64,000 nucleotides of DNA from Streptomyces sp. BV286. Lineage in GTDB: Bacteria; Actinomycetota; Actinomycetes; Streptomycetales; Streptomycetaceae. Made by a program: the position numbers and the translations under genes. The stretch is taken from positions 1 to 64,000 of the forward strand of contig NZ_JAHRIB010000061.1 of the NCBI RefSeq assembly GCF_019090165.1. Direction: 5' to 3'. Each line of letters opens with the position of its first letter. Positions within the stretch are counted from its first letter, which is position 1. Positions 33,343 to 41,145 of the stretch are shown here, piece after piece. The notes under the pieces were generated by a model. That model did no database searches. It saw nothing but the letters and a program-made list of their open reading frames with translations, and was not told where the DNA came from.

Positions 33343-33960
33343 ATGGCCATCACCGACGACCTGCGCAAGACCTTCAGCGACCCGACCCCGCTCTACTTCG
33401 CCGCAGGCACGGCCGACCTGGCCATCCAGCAGGCCAAGAAGGTGCCCGGCATCGTCGAGCAGCTTCGTGCCGAGGCGCCGGCCCGTATCGACGCCGTTCG
33501 CGGCATCGACCCGAACGCCGTCCAGGAGAAGGCCTCCGCCCGTGCCAAGGAGGCGCAGGAGACCATCCAGACCCGGGTGAGCGGCTTCATCACCAACCTG
33601 GACACCGACCTGAAGAAGATCGGTGAGTCCGCTCAGGACCTCGCCCTGCGCAGCGTCGGCGTCGCCGCCGAGTACGCCGTGAAGGCGCGCGAGACGTACG
33701 AGAAGGTCGCCGAGCACGGCGAGCAGACCGTGAAGACCTGGCGCGGCGAGGCGGCCGAGGAGATCGAGGAGCTGGCCATCGCCGTCGAGCCGAACACGGC
33801 GCCGGTCGAGGTCAAGGACGAGAAGCCCACCGAGGTCAAGGCCACGCCCGCCCCGGCCAAGAAGCCGGTGGCCAAGCCCGTGGCCAAGAAGGCCCCGGCC
33901 CGCAAGACCACCGCCGCCACCAACGCCACGGCCAAGAAGACGACGCCGCCCGCGAAGTAG
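33343..33960 (+). CDS. HBHA-like helical protein with Lys/Ala/Pro-rich tail
   Basis: 205 aa. A long amphipathic coiled-coil (about 10-150: AAGTADLAIQQAKKVPGIVE, EKASARAKEAQETIQTRVSG) is followed by a basic tail of PAKKPVAKPVAKKAPARKTT type. This is the layout of mycobacterial heparin-binding hemagglutinin. In a saprophyte, a polymer, DNA or membrane-binding role is more likely than adhesion to host glycans. The ATG at 33343 has a GGGAGGA site. Flanked by Rv0474-like and DUF2516 (Rv0476-like) genes; terminator at 34037. Confidence 0.85.
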   Translation: MAITDDLRKTFSDPTPLYFAAGTADLAIQQAKKVPGIVEQLRAEAPARIDAVRGIDPNAVQEKASARAKEAQETIQTRVSGFITNLDTDLKKIGESAQDLALRSVGVAAEYAVKARETYEKVAEHGEQTVKTWRGEAAEEIEELAIAVEPNTAPVEVKDEKPTEVKATPAPAKKPVAKPVAKKAPARKTTAATNATAKKTTPPAK

Positions 33961-34036
33961 GCGCGAGCTCGGGCTGAAGCGAGCGGCAAGTGAGCGGCAG
34001 GGGATACAAGCCGTAACAGCGGACCCGTGTCACGCG

Positions 34037-34080
34037 AACGGGCCGGGGACTCCGGGCACTATCGGAGTCCCCGGCCCGTT
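34037..34080 (+). terminator. Strong terminator after the HBHA-like gene
   Basis: A perfect 18-bp inverted repeat (34037-34054 with 34063-34080) with an 8-base loop. Confidence 0.85.
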
Positions 34081-34133
34081 CTGCGGGTACGGTGACCGCG
34101 TAGGGACGACGACTCGACTCGGGTGGTGGGCAC

Positions 34134-34472
34134 ATGCTCTTGACGGCATTCGGCGGCCTCATGTGGCTGCTCTTCACCGCCATGCTGGTGCTGGCGGTGG
34201 TGGCGCTGGTCATGGCCGGTCTGGCCCGCGACGACGCCTACCGTGCCGCGAACAAGCAGAGCAAGATGTTCTGGCTGGTCATCCTCGGTGTCACGGTGGC
34301 CGTGAACCTGCTGGTCCCGATGGTCTTCCTGCAGATCGCCGGCCTCATCGCCACGATCGTCTTCTTCGTCGACGTCCGGCCCGCCCTCAAGCAGGTCTCG
34401 GGTGGCGGCGGCCGTCGCGGCGGCGGCAGCAGCAGCGACGGTCCGTACGGTCCCTACAACGGCGGGCGCTGA
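34134..34472 (+). CDS. DUF2516 membrane protein (Rv0476-like)
   Basis: 112 aa. Two to three hydrophobic helices (about 5-28, 44-63, 66-82) with the conserved RDDAYRAANKQSKMFW loop between them, and a Gly/Arg/Ser-rich tail ending GPYNGGR. Family of unknown function found next to hbhA in mycobacteria. ATG at 34134 after GGTGGTGG. Separated from the HBHA-like gene by a strong terminator, so it has its own promoter. Confidence 0.85.
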   Translation: MLLTAFGGLMWLLFTAMLVLAVVALVMAGLARDDAYRAANKQSKMFWLVILGVTVAVNLLVPMVFLQIAGLIATIVFFVDVRPALKQVSGGGGRRGGGSSSDGPYGPYNGGR

Positions 34473-34483
34473 GCCCCGGTCTC

Positions 34484-34539
34484 GAAAGCCGAAAGCCGAA
34501 AGCCGAAAGCCGGAGGCCGAATGCCGAATGCCGGAGGCC
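34484..34539 (+). repeat. 7-bp tandem repeat, eight units
   Basis: Eight consecutive heptamers: GAAAGCC four times, GGAGGCC, GAATGCC twice, GGAGGCC. Non-coding, starting 12 bases after the DUF2516 stop. A slippage-prone array. Confidence 0.9.
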
Positions 34540-34716
34540 GGGCGTTTCGGAAGCCCCGGGGGCCGACCGGCCGGCAGCAGGCTCTTGGCGCCCGACGCCC
34601 GGCACCGAGCACCTCGACAGAACCCTCGCGCCAGGTCTCCCTTGCCCGGGCAGTGACGGCCCCGGACCGGACGTACGTACGTACCCGACGCACGTACCGG
34701 ACGCCGTGCCCTGCGC

Positions 34717-36162
34717 CTACGCCATACGGTCCAGCAGCAGTACCGCCACGTCGTCCGTCAGCTCCCCGCCGTTGAGGTCGCGCACCTCGTTCACGGCGGC
34801 GCGCAGCAGTTCCTCGCCGCGCAGGCCCTGGGCCAGCTGGCGGCGGACCATGTCCACCATCCCGTCCTGGCCGAGCCGCTCCCTGCCCTCGCCGGTCCGG
34901 CCCTCGATCAGGCCGTCCGTGTAGAGCATCAGACTCCACTCGCCGCCCAGCTCCACCTGCTGGCGCGGCCACCGGGCGTTCGGCAGGAGACCGAGCGCCG
35001 GGCCGCCGTTCTCGAACGGCAGCAGCTCGGCGACGGGGGGTGCATCGATCACGCCCGTACCGTCGACGCCCGCCAGTGCCCGGGAGCGGGCCGGGCGCGA
35101 GATCAGCGGAGCGGGATGGCCCGCCAGGCACAGACCCGCGCGGCGGCCATCGGGTGCGATGTCCACCGTGCAGAGCGTCGCGAAGATCTCCTCGCTGTCG
35201 CGCTCGTGCTCAAGAACCTGCTGGAGCGTCGACAGCAGCCGGTCGCCGCACAGGCCCGCCAGCGTCAGCGCGCGCCACGCGATCCGCAGCTCCACACCGA
35301 GCGCGGCCTCGTCGGGGCCGTGCCCGCAGACGTCACCGATCATGGCGTGCACGGTGCCGTCGGGAGTGCGGACGGTGTCGTAGAAGTCGCCGCCGAGCAG
35401 CGCGCGTGAGCGGCCGGGCCGGTAGCGCGCGGCGAACCGCAGCGAGGAGCCCTCCAGGAGCGGGGTGGGCAGCAGACCGCGCTCCAGCCGCGCGTTCTCC
35501 TGCGCGCGCAGCCTGGACTCGGTCAGCCGCCGCTCGGCCCGGTCGGAACGCTTGCGTTCGACCGCGTAGCGGATCGCGCGGCTCAGCAGCCGGCCGTCCA
35601 GCTCGTCGCGGAAGAGATAGTCCTGGGCGCCGACGCGCACGGCTTCGGCGCCGCGCTCGGTGTCCTCGGACGCGGTGAGCGCGAGGACGGCGTGCCGGGG
35701 CGCGAGCCGCAGCACGTGCTTGAGCGTGGCCAGCTCGTCGTCCGCCTCCTCCGCTGTGGCCGCCGGGCCGGGGGTCCGCAGCGCGAGGTCGAGCAGGATG
35801 CACTGGACGTCGTCGGTGAGCAGCCGCTCGGCCTCGGTGAGGTTGCGTGCGGTACGGACGCGGATCTGCTTGCCGGCCGCGTCCCGCAGCTCGGGCACGG
35901 TCAGCGCGCCGGCCGGGTCGTCCTCGATCACGAGCAACGTCAGCGGGGCGGTGCCGGTGACGGCACCGCCGCCGTGGCCGGTCTCGCCGTGGCCGGTGTC
36001 GGTGCCGCGCCTCGTCGAGGGCGGCGCCTGGCCGGACGGCTCGCCGGGCGCGGGTACGGGTGCGGGCGCGGCCTGCGCCGGTCCGCCGGAAGAAGACGCG
36101 GCGCGAGCCTGACCACCTTCCACGGCGGGGATCGCTCTCTGCCGCGGTACGGGTACGGGCAT
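34717..36162 (-). CDS. SpoIIE-type PP2C phosphatase with receiver domain
   Basis: 481 aa from the ATG at 36162 (MPVPVPRQRAIPAVEGG; AAGGA upstream). The alternative ATG at 36195 adds 11 residues. After a Pro/Ala-rich N-terminus, a receiver domain spans about 70-200 (LLVIEDDPAG, CILLDLALR with the phosphoacceptor Asp). A short coiled-coil (RRLTESRLRAQENARLERGL) leads to the PP2C/SpoIIE domain (GGDFYDTVR, MIGDVCGHGPDEAAL, LYTDGLIEGR, LTDDVAVLLLD) with its metal-binding Asp residues. Such RsbU/RssB-like proteins usually dephosphorylate anti-anti-sigma factors. The partner is not encoded nearby. Confidence 0.9.
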   Translation of the reverse strand: MPVPVPRQRAIPAVEGGQARAASSSGGPAQAAPAPVPAPGEPSGQAPPSTRRGTDTGHGETGHGGGAVTGTAPLTLLVIEDDPAGALTVPELRDAAGKQIRVRTARNLTEAERLLTDDVQCILLDLALRTPGPAATAEEADDELATLKHVLRLAPRHAVLALTASEDTERGAEAVRVGAQDYLFRDELDGRLLSRAIRYAVERKRSDRAERRLTESRLRAQENARLERGLLPTPLLEGSSLRFAARYRPGRSRALLGGDFYDTVRTPDGTVHAMIGDVCGHGPDEAALGVELRIAWRALTLAGLCGDRLLSTLQQVLEHERDSEEIFATLCTVDIAPDGRRAGLCLAGHPAPLISRPARSRALAGVDGTGVIDAPPVAELLPFENGGPALGLLPNARWPRQQVELGGEWSLMLYTDGLIEGRTGEGRERLGQDGMVDMVRRQLAQGLRGEELLRAAVNEVRDLNGGELTDDVAVLLLDRMA

Positions 36163-36543
36163 CGTCTTGGGTTCCTTCCCTCCCCCCGAGGGCATGGCGG
36201 GCCGAGGGACCTCGACCCACCGACGGGGACCATAGCGTCAGGCGCCGCCCCATAGGAATGGCGTAAGGATGCACGTGTCGAATGCAGCCACCGTCATATG
36301 CCGCATCCTGTACCGCAATTGGGCAGGATGTGCGCTTGTACGGGATGACGTACATCACGCCCCGGTGGTTGATCGGTGGCCCGGAACGTGCCGCGCATCA
36401 CGTGCGGCAGGTCACGCGAGCGTGACACCCGGCCGGACCCGGTACGGCACCAATGCGACAAGCCTCGCTCGACGGGACGTATGCCCCTCACCCTGTCGGG
36501 GCGCCTGGCGCGGGTGCGCTCCTGCCGGGGCGGGCGGGCCCCA
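36163..36543. other. Intergenic region between the PP2C and NlpC/P60 genes
   Basis: No gene seen. A minus-strand TATGGT -10 (complement of 36229-36234) could serve the PP2C gene. TCACGCGAGCGTGA (36411-36424) is a perfect 14-bp inverted repeat. No convincing terminator for the NlpC gene was found. Confidence 0.45.
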
Positions 36544-37626
36544 CTAGTCGGGGCGCACCACTCCGAGTATCGGCATCGAGCCCGCTCCCGCGATCGTCAC
36601 CGTACGGCCGGGCCGGGGTGCGTGGATCATCGCGCCGTCGCCTATGTACAGCGCGACGTGGCTGGCGTCGGAGTTGTAGATGATGAGGTCGCCCGGGCGC
36701 ATGGCCTCGACGGAGACGCGGTCGAGCTGCTTCCACTGCTCCTGCGAGGTGCGGGGGATGCCCTGCCCGGCCGCCGCCCATGCCTGGGAGGTGAGACCTG
36801 AGCAGTCGAACGTGTTCGGTCCCTCGGCGCCCCACTGGTAGGGCTTGCCGATCTGTGCCGTCGCGTACTCCACGGCCTTCTTGCCCTGGGTGGTGGCCTT
36901 GCCGCTGACGTCATCCAGGACGCCGGAGCTCAGCCAGTTCGTCTGCGCCTCGTACGCGGCCTGCTGCTCCAGCTTCGCCAGGCGCTGCTTCTCTTCCTTC
37001 TCCAGCGCCGACTCGACCTTCTCGGCGGCGGCGATCTGCTTCTTGACCTTCTTCTTGGCCTTGGCCTTCGCCTCGCGGTTGGCCTCCAGCTTCTTCCACT
37101 GGGCCGCCGCGTCGCGCGCGTACTGCTCCAAGTCGTCCTGGGTGCGGCGCATTTCGGCGAGCAGGCCCTTGGTCGCCTGCTGACCCTGGCGGACCCGGCC
37201 CGCACCGTCCAGGAACTCCCGCGGGTCGTCGCTGAGCACCAGCTTGGCCTCGTCCGGCAGACCGCCGCCGCGGTACTGGGCGCGGGCCGCGGCGCCCGCG
37301 CGGTGCTTCAGCTCGTCCAGCCGGGCCTTGCCCTCGACGATCTCGCGGGCGAGGCCGACGATCTGTGTGGACTGCTCCTCGGTGCGCTCCTCGGCGAGGT
37401 TGTACGCGTCCGTGGCGACCGCCGCGTCGTGGTAGAGCGTCTCCAGCTTCTTGCGGATCGCTTCAAGGTCCGCGTTGCTCGCGGGCGTTGAGGCCGGAGC
37501 CGGGGTCGGGGTGGGTGTCGGCGTGGGTGTCGGGGCCGCGTACGCCACGCCTGGCGCGGCCAGGATGGTCGCCGCGCAGGCCAGGGCCATGGCCGTAGTG
37601 GTCAGGCTCCGCACGCCGGATCCCAT
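36544..37626 (-). CDS. Secreted NlpC/P60 peptidoglycan endopeptidase
   Basis: 360 aa. Signal peptide 1-30 ending AYA, a TP repeat linker (31-45), a long coiled-coil (51-225, Lys-rich centre), then NlpC/P60 (about 246-360). Catalytic Cys275 in FDCSGL, His323 in SHVALYIG and His335 in MIHAPRPG. These enzymes cut D-Glu-mDAP type bonds in stem peptides; the coiled coil often holds the domain inactive or recruits it to the divisome. GTAA/TTAC inverted repeat at 37647-37659, 21 bases upstream of the start. Confidence 0.92.
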   Translation of the reverse strand: MGSGVRSLTTTAMALACAATILAAPGVAYAAPTPTPTPTPTPAPASTPASNADLEAIRKKLETLYHDAAVATDAYNLAEERTEEQSTQIVGLAREIVEGKARLDELKHRAGAAARAQYRGGGLPDEAKLVLSDDPREFLDGAGRVRQGQQATKGLLAEMRRTQDDLEQYARDAAAQWKKLEANREAKAKAKKKVKKQIAAAEKVESALEKEEKQRLAKLEQQAAYEAQTNWLSSGVLDDVSGKATTQGKKAVEYATAQIGKPYQWGAEGPNTFDCSGLTSQAWAAAGQGIPRTSQEQWKQLDRVSVEAMRPGDLIIYNSDASHVALYIGDGAMIHAPRPGRTVTIAGAGSMPILGVVRPD

Positions 37627-38011
37627 GGACCGACCCCCAAACTGATTTACCGTCAGTAACTTACGAACGCCTCGGGGATCGTGCCATGTCGGCGCGCATT
37701 ACGACAGAGGCGGGCAAGAACTCCCTCCCCCGTACCGCCCGTTCCCTCCCCCTCACTGCCCACTAGGCGGTGATCTTCCTCGCGCTCCCCGTCAATGTGA
37801 CGAACCACTCAGCGAGATCGTTCCCGTCCCGCCCCATCCCGCCCCCATCCCGTCCCCATCCCGTCCCGCCCCGTCCCGCCCCGTCCCCTCCCGCTCATCC
37901 CGTCGCGCCCCATCGCGTCGCACTCCAGCCACCGGGTTCTGCCGCGCCGGAGTTCCGCCCCGCCCCTGGCCACGCGGGCGGGTCTATGCGGGCGGGTCTG
38001 CGCGGGCGGGT
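37627..38011. other. Intergenic region upstream of the NlpC/P60 gene
   Basis: No gene seen. TTACCGTCAGTAA (37647-37659) is an inverted repeat near the NlpC start. 37822-37920 is a strongly C-rich tract, and 37974-38015 a 14-bp tandem repeat; both are listed separately. Confidence 0.5.
37822..37920 (-). repeat. C-rich (minus-strand G-rich) low-complexity tract
   Basis: The plus strand reads CCCGTCCCGCCCC, CCCATCCC and CCCGTCCC over about 75 bases before fading into CGTCGCGCC units. The minus strand therefore carries more than ten runs of three or more G with 2-4-base spacers, a pattern able to form G-quadruplexes. It lies 3' of the methyltransferase gene in its direction of transcription, so it would be present in run-off RNA. 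Confidence 0.75.
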
Positions 38012-38015
38012 CTAC
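37974..38015 (+). repeat. 14-bp tandem repeat overlapping the methyltransferase stop
   Basis: Three units of GCGGGCGGGTCTAT with changes only in the last two bases (AT, GC, AC). The third unit contains the stop codon of the minus-strand methyltransferase gene. Confidence 0.85.
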
Positions 38016-38821
38016 GCGGCCGGCGCCAACGCCTCCCACCGCACGGTCACTTCGCCCTGCCGCCAGCGCGAGACCCCGTCCGTGACCGGCCAGTCGGCCG
38101 CCAGGTCGCGGACCGACCGGATCCAGCGCTGCCGGGCGCCGTAGGAGGCGTACGGCGCGGCACTCGCCCACGCGCGGTCGAAGTCGCGCAGGAAGGCGTG
38201 CACCGGCTCGCCCGGGACGTTGCGGTGGATGAGGGCCTTGGGGAGGCGTTCGGCCAGGTCGGACGGGCGGTCCAGGGAGCCGAGGCGGGTGGCGAACGTG
38301 ACGGTCCGCGGGCCTTCGGGGCCGAGGGCGACCCACACGTGCCGACGGCCGATCTCGTCGCACGTGCCCTCGATGAGGAGCCCGCCGCGCGAGACGGCGT
38401 CCGCCGGTGCCAGGCGGGCGCACAGCCGGGCCCACACCGCGGCGACCTCGGCCTCCTCGTACTGGCGCAGGACGTTCGCCGCGCGGATCAGGGACGGCCG
38501 CTCCGGCAGCGGGATCTCGAAGCCGCCGTGCCGGAACTCCAGGCCCTCCCGCTCGTACGGCTTCGCCGCCGCGACCCGGGCCGGGTCGATCTCGACGCCC
38601 ACCACGCGCGCGCGTGGAGCGGCGGTACGCAGGCGCTGGAGCAGTTCGAGCGCGGTCCAGGGAGCCGCCCCGTATCCGAGGTCGACCGCCACGGGGTCGC
38701 CGGACCGGCGCAGTTCGGCGCCGTGGGTGGCCGCGATCCAGCGGTCCATGCGGCGCAGGCGGTTCGGGTTGGTCGTCCCGCGCGTGACCGTCCCCACCGG
38801 GGTCGCTGCGCGGGCTCTCAT
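38012..38821 (-). CDS. Class I SAM-dependent methyltransferase
   Basis: 269 aa. The SAM-binding glycine loop VDLGYGAAPWTALEL is at about 47-61, and an acidic ribose contact is in VVGVEIDPARV. ANVLRQYEEAEV and LIEGTCDEIGRRHVWV follow. The N-terminus (TNPNRLRRMDRWI) is shared with an actinobacterial family of unknown substrate. ATG at 38821. No linked pathway gene. Transcribed away from mshA. Confidence 0.82.
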   Translation of the reverse strand: MRARAATPVGTVTRGTTNPNRLRRMDRWIAATHGAELRRSGDPVAVDLGYGAAPWTALELLQRLRTAAPRARVVGVEIDPARVAAAKPYEREGLEFRHGGFEIPLPERPSLIRAANVLRQYEEAEVAAVWARLCARLAPADAVSRGGLLIEGTCDEIGRRHVWVALGPEGPRTVTFATRLGSLDRPSDLAERLPKALIHRNVPGEPVHAFLRDFDRAWASAAPYASYGARQRWIRSVRDLAADWPVTDGVSRWRQGEVTVRWEALAPAA

Positions 38822-39170
38822 GGGGACCAGGGTAGGCGGTGCCCATCGGCGGAGCCGCCCGCCCGTCGGGCCCGCTTCCGGTGGCTCCCGGGCCCCCTCA
38901 TCGGCCGGACGGTCCCATGTCCTGAGCCGGACGGCCCCGTGCTCCTGAGCCGGACGGCCTGCCGGGCTACGGGCCCACGCAGCCGAGGGTCGAACGGTTG
39001 AGCGACTTCCGGCAATGATTCGGCAAAGAGGAAATGGAGCAGAGTGCGCCGGCGTTCAAGGAGCTGGAGGGCGCCCCACGTCCTCCGTCAGGCGTGCCCG
39101 CGACACGGTCCGTGCAAGCGCGGCAAATCCGCTAAGTCCGCAGTAAGTCCGCAGCAAGGAGGAACGCCAC
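38822..39170. other. Divergent promoter region of the methyltransferase and mshA
   Basis: No convincing gene. CTGAGCCGGACGGCC occurs at 38923 (one variant) and twice in full at about 38932 and 38946 as a direct repeat. A short open frame from ATG 39015 lacks a ribosome site and coding character. The mshA promoter should lie here but no clear -35/-10 pair stands out. Confidence 0.45.
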
Positions 39171-40508
39171 GTGAGCCAGTACGTGAGCAGGCTCGGGCGC
39201 CGCTCGCCGGCGGCCCCGTCGAGGCTCCGGCTGCACCGCAGGCCGCGCCGCGTGGCGATGCTCTCCGTCCACACCTCGCCGCTGCACCAGCCGGGCACGG
39301 GCGACGCGGGCGGCATGAACGTCTACATCGTGGAGCTGGCCCAGCGCCTCGCCGCGATCAACATCGAGGTCGAGATCTTCACGCGCGCGACGACCGGAGC
39401 CCTGCCGCCCAAGGTGGAGCTCGCGCCCGGCGTCCTGGTCAGGCACGTGGACGCGGGCCCCTACGAAGGGCTCGCCAAGGAGGACCTGCCCGCCCAGCTG
39501 TGCGCCTTCACGCACGGCGTGATGCAGGCCTGGGCCGGACACCGTCCCGGCTACTACGACCTGGTGCACTCGCACTACTGGCTCTCCGGCCATGTGGGCT
39601 GGCTGGCCGCGGAACGCTGGGGCGCCCCTCTCGTCCACGCGATGCACACCATGGCGAAGGTCAAGAACGCCGCTCTGGCCACCGGCGACACCCCGGAACC
39701 CGCCGCCCGTGTCATCGGCGAGACCCAGATCGTCCGCGCCGCCGACCGCCTCATCGCCAACACCGCGGAGGAGGCCGACGAGCTCGTCCGGCACTACGAG
39801 GCCGAGCAGGACAAGGTCGCGGTCGTCCATCCGGGAGTGAACCTCGACCGCTTCCGCCCCGCCGACGGCCGTGCCGCCGCCCGCGCCAGGCTCGGCCTCC
39901 CGCAGGACGCCCTGATACCGCTCTTCGCGGGCCGCATCCAGCCGCTGAAGGCCCCGGACGTGCTGCTGCGCGCGGTCGCCGTCCTCCTGGAGGAGCGCCC
40001 CGAGCTCCGTTCGAACATCGTGGTGCCCGTGGTGGGCGGCCCGAGCGGCAGCGGCCTCGCCAAGCCCGAGGGTCTGCAGAAGCTCGCCGCGAGGCTGGGC
40101 ATCGCCGACGTGGTGTGTTTCCGGCCCCCGGTCGACCAGGATCAGCTCGCGGACTGGTTCCGGGCCGCGTCCGTCCTCGTGATGCCGTCCTACAACGAGT
40201 CCTTCGGGCTCGTCGCCATAGAGGCGCAGGCGGCCGGTACGCCGGTGCTCGCCGCCGCGGTGGGCGGCCTGCCGGTCGCGGTGCGCCACAAGGAGACGGG
40301 CTTCCTGGTGCCCGGCCACAATCCCGTCGACTACGCGCGCGTGCTGCGCGACTTCGCCGACAACCGCGCCCTCCCGGACCGGATGGGCGCGGCCGCCGCC
40401 TGGCACGCCAAGTCCTTCGGCTGGGACACGGCCGCCACGGCCACGGCCGACGTGTACACGGCGGCGATGCACGAGCACCGTCGTCACGTACGCTCCCACC
40501 ATGGCTGA
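39171..40508 (+). CDS. mshA: MshA, D-inositol-3-phosphate glycosyltransferase
   Basis: 445 aa GT-B (GT4) glycosyltransferase. Motifs: HTSPLHQPGTGDAGGMNVYI near the N-terminus, HSHYWLSG, AGRIQPLKAPDVLL and the nucleotide-sugar loop NESFGLVAIEAQAAGTPV. MshA transfers GlcNAc from UDP-GlcNAc to 1L-myo-inositol-1-phosphate, the first step of mycothiol synthesis. The GTG at 39171 has a clear AAGGAGG site 8 bases upstream. The next gene overlaps its last 8 bases and is probably cotranscribed. Confidence 0.96.
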   Translation: MSQYVSRLGRRSPAAPSRLRLHRRPRRVAMLSVHTSPLHQPGTGDAGGMNVYIVELAQRLAAINIEVEIFTRATTGALPPKVELAPGVLVRHVDAGPYEGLAKEDLPAQLCAFTHGVMQAWAGHRPGYYDLVHSHYWLSGHVGWLAAERWGAPLVHAMHTMAKVKNAALATGDTPEPAARVIGETQIVRAADRLIANTAEEADELVRHYEAEQDKVAVVHPGVNLDRFRPADGRAAARARLGLPQDALIPLFAGRIQPLKAPDVLLRAVAVLLEERPELRSNIVVPVVGGPSGSGLAKPEGLQKLAARLGIADVVCFRPPVDQDQLADWFRAASVLVMPSYNESFGLVAIEAQAAGTPVLAAAVGGLPVAVRHKETGFLVPGHNPVDYARVLRDFADNRALPDRMGAAAAWHAKSFGWDTAATATADVYTAAMHEHRRHVRSHHG

Positions 40509-41010
40509 GACGGCGGACGTGGAGCGGGCGGCGGGGACCGTCGAAGAGGTCCTCAAGGACGCCGAACTGGAGTGGGAGAGCCCGGAGCCCGGCCACTTCG
40601 TGGTGAAGCTCCCCGGCACCCGGAAGCTCTCCACGACCGTCTCGCTGATCGTCGGCAGACACTCCCTGTCGCTCAACGCCTTCGTGATCCGGCACCCGGA
40701 CGAGAACGAGGCCGGAGTGCACCGCTGGCTCCTGGAGCGCAACCTCAAGCTCTACGGCGTGGGGTACGCCGTGGACCCGCTCGGCGACATCTACGTGGCG
40801 GGCAGGCTGCCGCTGGCGGCCGTCACCGCCGAGGGGATCGACCAGCTGCTCGGCTCGGTCCTGGAGGCCGCCGACGGCGGATTCAACACCCTCCTGGAGC
40901 TCGGATTCGCCTCCGCGATCCGCAAGGAGTACGCCTGGCGGGTGTCGCGCGGCGAGTCCACGCGCAACCTGGACGCGTTCAGTCACCTGACTCGGCGTTC
41001 GACCGACTGA
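40501..41010 (+). CDS. YbjN/T3SS-chaperone-fold protein
   Basis: 169 aa from the ATG at 40501, overlapping mshA by 8 bases. The pattern VVKLPGTRKLSTTVSLIVG, NAFVIRHPDENEAGVHRWLL, YGVGYAVDPLGDIYVAGRLP fits the YbjN family (type III secretion chaperone-like fold), seen next to mshA in actinobacteria. Molecular role unknown. The ending TRNLDAFSHLTRRSTD has no special motif. Confidence 0.85.
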   Translation: MAETADVERAAGTVEEVLKDAELEWESPEPGHFVVKLPGTRKLSTTVSLIVGRHSLSLNAFVIRHPDENEAGVHRWLLERNLKLYGVGYAVDPLGDIYVAGRLPLAAVTAEGIDQLLGSVLEAADGGFNTLLELGFASAIRKEYAWRVSRGESTRNLDAFSHLTRRSTD

Positions 41011-41145
41011 TCCGGTGGTCCGTACTAACTAACCGTTGCACGACCCTTTCCCGGTGCAAGGGTGCCGTGCCATGCTCACCGCCGACGCACATCTGAACTT
41101 CGTTCATATCCATGGAAGTCCCCCTCCCTGGAAGGCGGTTCGGAC

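Noticed and set aside
36411..36424. TCACGCGAGCGTGA as a regulator site for the PP2C gene
   Set aside because: A 14-bp palindrome is expected by chance at this GC content and no adjacent regulator explains it.
39015..39149. Short frame from ATG 39015 as an mshA leader peptide
   Set aside because: No ribosome binding site or promoter spacing, and no Cys or other informative codon cluster.
41062..41145. Upstream extension of the pectate lyase-like protein
   Set aside because: The Tat signal begins after MSDRCAG at 41146, and the extension is Arg/Ser-rich without a ribosome site.
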